Part shown: positions 56,375-64,000 of the stretch, in pieces
Layout: each line of letters starts with the position of its first letter
Position numbering within the stretch: position 1 is the first letter of the stretch
DNA from: Scalesia atractyloides
Taxonomy: Eukaryota; Streptophyta; Magnoliopsida; Asterales; Asteraceae
Direction of reading: 5' to 3'
DNA: 64,000 nt
NCBI GenBank assembly: GCA_947069175.1
Contig: CAMTDV010000019.1
Coordinates: 76,507,358-76,571,357 of the forward strand
Position numbers and translations under genes: made by a program
The notes under the pieces: generated by a model
Seen by the model: only the letters and a program-made list of their open reading frames with translations
Told to the model about the DNA's origin: nothing
The model's database searches: none

Positions 56375-56574
56375 TGTCACACCCCTTAACTCGGGCCTCT
56401 TGTAAACTTTCTTTTCGCGAAAGCATTCGTTTACCTTTTATTTAACATTAGGTTTATTTATTTAAATCCTAATGTTTATCGGGTTAACTTTCAGTACTAT
56501 CGGTATTTTACCCGCTCGTTCTCGGTTAATTTGGTTTAATTAACCGACCGGTTTTTGGGGTGTTACTGTCACAC
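56191..56574. repeat. 192-bp tandem duplication across an LTR/LTR junction
   Basis: 56191-56382 and 56383-56574 are nearly identical, and only one substitution was noticed. The first copy ends with the first bases of element H (TGTCACAC), so the unit includes H sequence. Confidence 0.9.
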
Positions 56575-57682
56575 CCCGACCCGCAGCGGAATAAAAGTCG
56601 GGGCATAATTGGGTATCACCAAAGCTCATGATATTTACTAATATGTTTCATATTTATTAAAGTCAAAATTACATTTCAAATAATCCAAACATGTCCATAC
56701 AATACAAAGAAAATAAGCAAACAAAATAATTCCAAGCTCTAAATCATTTTATTCTTCTAGTCCAATCCTATGTGTTTCTGGCTGCAGCGGGTTCACCTGT
56801 ATCATGTGTAAAAATGGGGGTTTTGGGGTCAACATAAGTTGGCGAGTGAACCTTGTTAGATAAACATTTATTATTGATTTACTTGTTAGTTTATCAATGA
56901 AAAATTGCGCATAATCATAAATGAACAAATGTAAATAATCAAACAGTAGCAATTAGCAATCACAACTATAACATACAATAACATATGATAGCATACATTA
57001 ACATACCAACATCATACGATAAATAACATGAATGAAACTGTGCGATCAAGGCTCAATCAAACGGAGCCGATCATATTGCATGTACTGAAAATGAAAAATG
57101 TTTGTGCGATCAAGGCTCAATCAAACGGAGCCGATCGTATGTTGGCACGCCAGGTTCACGCTCATAATGTAATGGGGAGCGGCGGCCTATGAAATTGCGT
57201 GTACTGAAAAATAATAAATTGAATCTAACAATAACCACATAAACAGTTGAAACAAGTTGAATACACATGTTCATGATATGATGTATGCACAATGATTTAA
57301 ATATAATATATAGCAAGACACATGATACACCCCAAAACGTGATTAAAACGGGGAATTTATAAAGATTCACTCACATTGGGTGCGTTTGATTGGAGATGAT
57401 GAGATGCGCACGAGTCGGGAGAGTTGAACAACGAGAATTACTAACCTAAATAATAACGGAAAAATATAGTAAATGAGTGGATTTTATTAAGGATTTTAAT
57501 GGAATTTTTAGATATATTTTTGTGAGTTTAAGGCTATTTTCTATCTTTAAAATATTATTTTTAAGTATTTTTAATTGATTTTTAAATTAAATTAAATAAA
57601 TAAAAAATATAAAAAATTGTTTATTTTTGCGTTGACCGTTGACTTGTTGACCTGTTGACCGGTTCGGTCAGTGTGCATGTAT

Positions 57683-58095
57683 GCGCTGGGTGAGACTCGA
57701 CCCGAGACCTCCCGTACGCGTGCACGCAGCTCTACCAACTGAGCTACGTGTCTAACCCGAAATAATTCTGTTTTTAATTCTACTTATATATTAATTCAAT
57801 TTATCCAAAATTCTTTTAATTTCAAAAACATTTTAATTCATCGAACTAGTGCCCCTAACAGGTATCGAACCCGGGACTTGTGCTTTAACATCACACACAG
57901 TCCACCGCTGGACTGTGTGTCCAACTTGGTTAATATACAACTTTTTATTATACTTAACAACTAACGGAGTTAACCCGGTTCAGTTAGAAAAATAAAACGT
58001 TTTTATTACATAGAGGGTGCGTGTATCAGGGATCGAACTCGTGACGTGTGCGTATTATTTGCACACAGTCCACCGCTGGACTGTGTGTCTAACCC
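57683..58095 (-). repeat. Three sense tRNA-like modules in the H LTR
   Basis: Minus-strand modules at about 57683-57757 (A box TAGCTCAGTTGG; B box damaged, one T lost), 57850-57925 (CACACAGTCCA...TGGACTGTGTG with GGGTTCGATACC) and 58021-58095 (same stem, GAGTTCGATCCC). Order and spacing match F, with one module fewer. Confidence 0.75.
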
Positions 58096-58934
58096 GTTTA
58101 AAATACCAATTTTAATTATACTTATAATGTTATCACAGTTCATCTTCTTCGTTGGATTTTACCGACAGCAGATTACACCATTAAATCTTGTTAAATTGTT
58201 AAACATTGCACAGACTAATATGAGATAGCAGAGATGATAATTAGAGGTAAACATACCGGTGAACGATTTATTACAGAGTTCCGGCAAAGCGTCGGTCTCT
58301 GTTTTTAAGAACTTCAACTGAGCAAATCAATTAATCGTTTTGATTAGCTAATCATGAAATTGAAGTGCTAAACAAACGCTAACAGTGTGTTTGAAGGTCC
58401 TTACCGTTTCACAGACGAAGATAAAGATTTCCAGAAATTTTCTGGCGAACTGGAATTATCTGATAACAGTGTCTGAATTCGATTTCAATTGAAAGGTTTG
58501 AGTTAGAAATAGCTTAACAATTCTTAGACTACGAGGGTATTGAAAGACTTACCGATTCGAGGAAAAATACGGTTTTCCGGCGAACTTGAAGAATTTTCCG
58601 GCGAGTAAAATAAACTTCTCCGGTGGACTGTAAAGTTTGCGGAAATGTAATTGAAGGTCTTGCAGAGTATTTTGAGTCGCAGGAGAGGTCTAAGATTGAA
58701 GTAATCCGAGAATTGAAAGTTTTCGGTTATTAAACCGATTCACTTCCGAATTCAAGTTTCATTCATGGCAGAATTTATTGGAATTATCAGTTTATCGGTT
58801 ATACTCATTGAATCGCGAGTATCCAGATCGTCTTTGAGTGTTTGATAACCGATTTCAGTTACAATTGGCGTAACCGATTGATTTACATTTGTCTATAAGA
58901 TCTATTTGTTTCCTAAAGATGACAGAAAACAAAC

Positions 58935-59014
58935 AAGTGGCGGAGTGGTTATGCGTGTGTGTGTTAAGTCTTTGGGTTTCAATTTCCGGCTGACCCGGGT
59001 TCGAGCCCCGACAG
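58935..59014 (+). repeat. Antisense tRNA-like module in the H LTR
   Basis: The plus strand has GTGGCGGAGTGGTTA (A-box-like, close to tRNA-Ser/Leu heads) and GGGTTCGAGCCCC (perfect B box, strong T-stem). It occupies the same site and orientation as in F and G. Confidence 0.7.
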
Positions 59015-59236
59015 CAACATTTTATTTTTATTTATTTTGTTTTCACTTTTTATCAAATATAATTTTTATACTTTAGTTTGTTTATTAATTATGTATCATT
59101 AAAAATCAAAATAACCATAAATACACAACGTGACATTTATAACTTGATATTCGATTACAAAACGGAGCGGGTTTTGGAAACCCGTTTTTGACAAATGTTA
59201 CAGTATCCCCTACTTTTAGGAATTTCGTCCCGAAAT

Positions 59237-60560
59237 TTAAGTAATAGTAGTAGGAAAAAGGTGCGGGTATTTTTCGCGCATTGAGTCTTCACGTTCCCAA
59301 GTAAACTCAGGTCCCCGTTTCGACTCCCAACGTACCCTAACAATTGGAATGCGACTTCGTTGAAGACGTTTTTCTCCGAAGTCCATGATTTCTACAGGTC
59401 TTTCAATAAAATGCATAGATTCATCAATCTGAATATCTTCCAGAGGAATGTGGAGGTTTTCATCAGCGAGGCACTTCTTCAAGTTTGATACGTGGAATGT
59501 GGGATGAATCCTGTTGAGTTCTTCTGGTAGATCAAGCTTGTATGCTACAGGTCCTACTCTTTCGAGTATCTTGAAAGGTCCTACGTAGCGTGGTGCTAGC
59601 TTGCCTTTTTGACCAAAACGAACTACTCCCTTCACGGTGATACTTTTAGAAGTACATGATTACCAATGTTAAACTCTAAAGGCTTCCGTCGTTTGTCTGC
59701 ATAACTCTTTTGACGACTTTGGGCTGCTAGAAGATTGTTTCGGATTCGATGGATCTTGTCTGTGGTTTCTTGGATCAATTCTGGACCAGTGATTTGAGCT
59801 TCCCCAATTTCGTGCCAACATACTGGAGATCGGCACTTACGACCATATAAGGCTTCAAAAGGTGCCATGCCAATGCTTGAATGATAGCTGTTGTTGTACG
59901 AAAATTCGACTAATGGTAGATGAGCGTCCCAATTTCCCTTGAAGTCTATGACACATGCTCGAAGCATATCTTCAAGAGTTTGAATGGTGCGTTCAGATTG
60001 ACCATCAGTTTGAGGATGATAGGCGGTACTGAGATCTAATCGCGTACCCATAGCGGCTTGTACTGCTTGCCATGTTCGTAAAGTGAAACGACCATCACGA
60101 TCTGAAATAAGGCTTACTGGTACACCATGACGGCTTACGATTTCACTGATATAAATACGAGCTAGCTTTTCGTTCTTGAAATCTTCGCGGATAGGAATAG
60201 AGTGAGCTGATTTTGTAAGTCGATCAATTATTACCCATATAGTGTCATACCCACCAGAAGTGCGAGGTAACCTGGTAATGAAGTCCATGGTTATATTTTC
60301 CCACTTCCATATAGGTATTTCAGGTTGGACCAGAAGTCCTGAGGGTCTTTGGTGTTCAGCTTATATTTTGGAACATGAAAGGCACTTGAAAACAAAATCA
60401 GCAATATCCTTTTTCATTCCAGGCCACCTGTAGGTGTATCAAAGGTCTTGATACATCTTGTCGGCTCCTGGGTGTATAGAATATCGTGTTTTGTGCGCCT
60501 CATTCATAAGAAAAAAAATCACGAAGGTTATTGTGGTCAGGAATCCATATGCGATCTAGA
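59237..60560 (-). pseudogene. Element H integrase with C-terminal chromodomain-like tail
   Basis: From about 60560: EAHKTRYSIHPGADKMYQDL and GMKKDIADFVFKCLSCSK form the HHCC zinc finger, with a frame break near 60360. The core from 60288 is open for 218 codons: MDFITRLPRTSGGYDTIWVI (first Asp), SLISDRDGRFTLRTWQAVQ (second Asp), AYHPQTDGQSERTIQTLEDM (Glu), and NNSYHSSIGMAPFEALYGRK. One frameshift at about 59634 leads into VRFGQKGKLAPRYVGPFKIL, LNRIHPTFHVSNLKKCLADE and a chromodomain-like end IVRVRWESKRGPEFTWERED. In the family the chromodomain helps target chromatin; here it is short. The catalytic triad is intact. Confidence 0.92.
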
Positions 60561-61259
60561 CAGTATAGAATACCGTCGGATTTAGTTTCAATTTTTAAGT
60601 TCAGCTCTACAAGACAGCTCCTTGCGTACGTCTCCTTTCTGTTCCTGAAACATGCTGGGCTTCTCGGATTTTGATCTTTGATGTCGCTTACGATTTTATG
60701 TATAATAGTTTTGAGGGAACTGATACATTCGTAATGTTAAGGTATGTATCATAAAACAAAAACTTCAACCATGACGATATTTAAACCTACACGGAACTTT
60801 TCATAACCTCCTGGTAATGCTTTTGATCCTTTGCCAAGAATACTTATATATAGGAAGTACCAGCGGCGTATCCACCATATTCTTGTCAAATTTTCGTTGG
60901 CTTTGTCAGTAAATCATGATCAGTTCTATGTGACTCTAAAACATAAACAACACAATGAACAAAACTTGAGTCTAAATTCTGAGATGATACATGACTAAAT
61001 GATGACAGTACCTCTCTCGTTGGTTATGATGAAGGGGTCAGTCTATGTAAAAGTGTGACACAACCCAACTTCTTTAAATGATGAGATTGAGATACGTCGA
61101 GATGTACGATGATATAAATGTTAAATCAATGAATACAGAACAAAACTGTAATATCAAATCGCATTAAAATTCTTGGATACATAATTTCCAAATTTTACAA
61201 CTGGAATACGGAAAGATTGATATAACATAAAGAAAACATTAAAACTAGACGATTGGAGT
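60561..61259 (-). other. Element H gap between gag and integrase, non-coding
   Basis: The integrase-proximal end still reads LNLKIETKSDGILYCLDRIWIP (polyprotein linker after RNase H). The rest matches F's non-coding region, including one copy of the GGAAGTACCAGCGGCGTATCC hairpin (arms 60830-60842 and 60878-60890, one mismatch). RT, RNase H and protease are absent. Confidence 0.75.
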
Positions 61260-62655
61260 TGAGTCTTGATTCTTGGCGAGGAAAAATTAGTTGGGTGATT
61301 CGTTTGGGCCGTTATTATTTTCAACAGTATTGGCGTTGATGTTATAAGCTCTTCCTCTTGCAGGTGGTGGGGCTTGGTTAGCTTGATTCACCGGATTTGC
61401 TTGAGCTTAGGCATGAATGATGTTCACCAAACGTGGACAAGTGTTTCTAAAATGGCTTGGGTCTCCACAATTGTAGCAAGCCCGCATAGGTTGTACCATG
61501 GGATATTGGGTTGATAGTATGTTTGGGCTAAATGTTGGGTAGGTGGTAGTAGTAGGGGTTGTTGGGCTTGACCCATTATTTGTTGGTGGGTTTGGGTTGA
61601 AGGCTGGTGGCGGTTCGTTCGCTGAGGTATGCGACAGGTTTGAACAGTATGACCTGCGCGACCACAGCCGGTGCAATATTGGCAAGGATGATCAGGAGAA
61701 TGGTGGTATTGGCAACGGTTGCATTTTGGTAACGGGCCAGAGTATGGTCTTTTGTATGGTGCAGGTGAAGGGGCGACTTGGGTAATGGGTGCAGCAGGAA
61801 TAGGGTAATTGGTTTGTGTGACGGCGAAGTTTCTTGTGCTTCGATTCCTTTTACCAGTAAACTTCGAGGAGGAACCAGAATGATTTGAAGTTTGAGCCTC
61901 AATGGGGGCTTACTTTTTCTCCTCTTTGAATTTACCGTTTCGAATGCGATTTTCGGCCAGTCCAGTGGCTAGTTCCATAGCAGCTTCAAGTGTTGCTGGT
62001 GAAGTGCTGAGAACTGAATCTTGAATTTTCGAGGGAAGACCTCGAATATAATGCTCGATCAAGCGATAAGTTGGGGTGAACAAGTTAGGGACCATTTGGT
62101 TCAACTCTAAGAACCTCTTGTTGTAGGAGGTATGATCTCCCTCCTTCTGCTTCAAAGAATGAAATTCGTCCTCCAACTTTTTAATCTCACTCCTAGGACA
62201 GAAACGCCTAGTCATGATTTCCCTTAACTCCTCCCACGTTAAGGCCATTGCATCATCAATTCCCCTCTTCCCCTTTTCAGTATTCCACCAGGTAAGAGCT
62301 ACCCCAAATAGTCTTCCGGTGGCGTATCGAACCTGGCGATCCTCAGGACAATCACAGTTGAGAAAAGTGTTTTCCATCTCCTCAAACCAGTGGAGGAGAG
62401 CAGTGACACCTTCGGTCCCTTCAAATTTAGGAGGATCACAAGACTTGAAATGTTTATATGAGCACTTGCTGGTAGGAGGGTTGCCGACGTTCTGGTCGTC
62501 TTGTTGGGGAGGGTTAGTAGGATTTGTAGTGAGGGCTTGTTGTACTTGAACCACAATGTCAGGAAGCACCGTGGCCATTGTTTCGCGATTTGTGCGGCAA
62601 AGCGTTCGTGAGATCTTCCTGATCTTTTACCCCCTCGTTGTTGTCTAGCCGACAT
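61260..62655 (-). pseudogene. gag: Element H gag
   Basis: Starts at 62655 with a basic head (MSARQQRGGKRSGRSHERFA); a frameshift near 62575 leads into a 222-codon open frame: YKHFKSCDPPKFEGTEGVTA, LLHWFEEMENTFLNCDCPED and LTWEELREIMTRRFCPRSEI, then HYIRGLPSKIQDSVLSTSPA. A stop follows at 61910. Downstream, in broken frames, are CQYHHSPDHPCQYCTGCGRAGHTVQTC and CYNCGDPSHFRNTC zinc knuckles (about 61690-61620 and 61485-61440). It is clearly homologous to the F gag, which keeps the better frame. Confidence 0.9.
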
Positions 62656-63448
62656 CTATAGGAACGTACATAAGAAGATTGTGAGTTTATGGAGTCTTTT
62701 TAGGTGTCATGTGTCTTTAGAAAAATGAAAATAACATAAATATCAATAATGCAACTACATCCATAGGATGTCTTGGGTTTGCTCATGTTTGGCCTCAAAT
62801 GTCCCCCATACCTTCACATGTATAGTCATGTGGGCCCCCATGGCTATTGGCTTGGTAGGATTCACATTAGTATTGGCAATTTAACACTCGCATCACCCGA
62901 ATGCAAACCACAAAATATGCTTACGAGATGTATGGTCGGAATGTGTCCAGGTGTAGACACAATGACAACTCAAAGTGGGATTAGCTCACACGACGTTTGG
63001 TATAGCATGCTTTGGCCTAATAGGTACTTCGTACTCTCATCGTTAGTCCCCAGGTAGGCAAACTGGTCCTTTATTTTGGATTTATACGAATGCCAGCCTA
63101 GACAGGACGTTCCGACTACCGGTACTGGTACCCTTCCAGTTACTACATGCCCGTCATGAGAACTCATTTTGATGAGATTTGAAAACACAAAAATCATTGT
63201 AAAAGCAATCATGATGTGGTGTGTGCTTTCATGGATGTGATATGTTATGAGAATATGATTCATGATAGGCATTATATGATAATATATACTTATGAACATG
63301 CTTGCATAACATTGAATGTAACATTTAACATAAAACATATAAACATCATGAAATTTGGCATGTAACACACAAAAATCTTAAAAATTTCTAATCAACTATA
63401 GTATAGGCTCTAAGGGTCTAATAACCTATCCTATATCCCTATAGTCAT

Positions 63449-63461
63449 GGCTCTGATACCA
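63449..63461 (-). promoter_or_regulatory. Element H primer binding site, tRNA-iMet
   Basis: Perfect TGGTATCAGAGCC on the minus strand, three bases from the LTR. Confidence 0.93.
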
Positions 63462-63464
63462 ATC

Positions 63465-64000
63465 TGTCACACCCCGACCCGCAGCGGAATAAAAGTCGGG
63501 GCATAATTGGGTTATCACCAAAGCTCATGATATTTACTAATATGTTTCATATTTATTAAGTCAAAATTACATTTCAAATAATCCAAACATGTCCATACAA
63601 TACAAAGAAAATAACCAAACAAAATAATTCCAAGCTCTAAATCATTTTATTCTTCTAGTCCAATCCTATGTGTTTCTGGCTGCAGCGGGTTCACCTGTAT
63701 CATGTGTAAAAATGGGGGTTTTTGGGTCAACATAAGTTGGCGAGTGAACCTTGTTAGATAAACATTTATTATTGATTTACTTGTTAGTTTATCAATGAAA
63801 AATTGTGCATAATCATAAATGAACAAATGTAAATAATCAAGCAGTAGCAATTAACAATCACAACTATAACATACAATAACATATGATAGCATACATTAAC
63901 ATACCAACATCATACGATAAATAACATGAATGAAACTGTGCGATCAAGGCTCAATCAAACGGAGCCGATCGTATTGCATGTACTGAAAATGAAAAATGTC
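63465..64000 (-). repeat. Element H 5' LTR, cut by the window end
   Basis: It matches 56567 onward base for base with few differences (for example GGGTTATC versus GGGTATC). Only about 536 of some 2630 bp lie in the window. Confidence 0.92.

Larger units (their letters stand above)
56567..59202 (-). repeat. Element H 3' LTR (2636 bp)
   Basis: Plus-strand ends TGTCACACCCCGACC and AAATGTTACA. It matches 63465-64000 at its left side and is homologous to the F and G LTRs. It contains two copies of AAGGCTCAATCAAACGGAGCC (57049, 57114), three sense tRNA-like modules and one antisense module. Confidence 0.9.
56567..64000 (-). mobile_element. Element H: chromovirus-type element with gag and integrase but no RT (runs off the window)
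   Basis: Minus-strand order: 5' LTR (from beyond 64000 to 63465), primer site (63461-63449), leader, gag (62655 to about 61260), repeat-containing gap, integrase (about 60560 to 59240), polypurine tract (59218-59203) and 3' LTR (59202-56567). Protease, RT and RNase H are missing between gag and integrase. It belongs to the same family as F but is older, with diverged LTRs and several frame breaks. Part of the 3' gap (60700-61120) matches F's non-coding region. Confidence 0.9.

Overview
This window is plant nuclear DNA, almost entirely transposable elements. It looks like a eudicot, and Asteraceae is a guess from the style of the LTRs rather than a demonstrated placement. No gene in it looks intact and functional. 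The evidence is plant-type Copia, Ty3/gypsy (Athila and chromovirus) and LINE coding remnants, tRNA-Met and tRNA-Asp primer sites, MITEs, intron-like AT-rich DNA, and one recognisable plant host gene fragment: an IQD (IQ-motif, calmodulin-binding) family gene that is now a pseudogene.

Layout from left to right. 1-450: a possible tRNA-derived SINE relic and unassigned DNA. 451-5172: a decayed Copia element whose far end carries an inverted rather than a direct LTR. 5179-18014: a complete but frameshifted Athila element (LTR, gag, protease, RT/RNase H, integrase, spacer, an Athila ORF-1-like 3' ORF, LTR). 18029-31444: a minus-strand chromovirus, truncated at its 3' side and cut open by a solo LTR (18332-21216), a plus-strand gag-only element (22689-28103) and a MITE (28614-28940). 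31445-47515: a plus-strand LINE split by a four-level nest (LINE, then element D 32474-46540, then solo LTR E 33095-45964, then gag-only element F 34664-44050); D, E and F each have a readable 5-bp target duplication. 47516-48901: MITEs and AT-rich DNA. 48902-51863: the IQD pseudogene, split by solo LTR G (49196-51518, TSD ATCGC). 51879-53172: a MITE and an unassigned repeat. 53173-56374: another LTR. 56567 to the window end: minus-strand element H, a relative of F that keeps gag and integrase but has lost RT and RNase H.

How the parts relate. F, G and H share one LTR family. The gag-only or gag-plus-integrase elements would depend on polymerase supplied by an autonomous relative, which is not present here. 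The least expected signal is in the F/G/H LTRs. Each carries three or four tRNA-like modules in the sense strand (A-box-like hairpin plus TTCGA T-arm, about every 170 bp). In F and G these lie downstream of a visible TATA box, so they would be in the R-U5 leader. One further tRNA-like module lies near the opposite LTR end in the opposite orientation. The stem of the modules varies between copies with compensatory changes. F also has four copies of another hairpin between gag and its 3' LTR.
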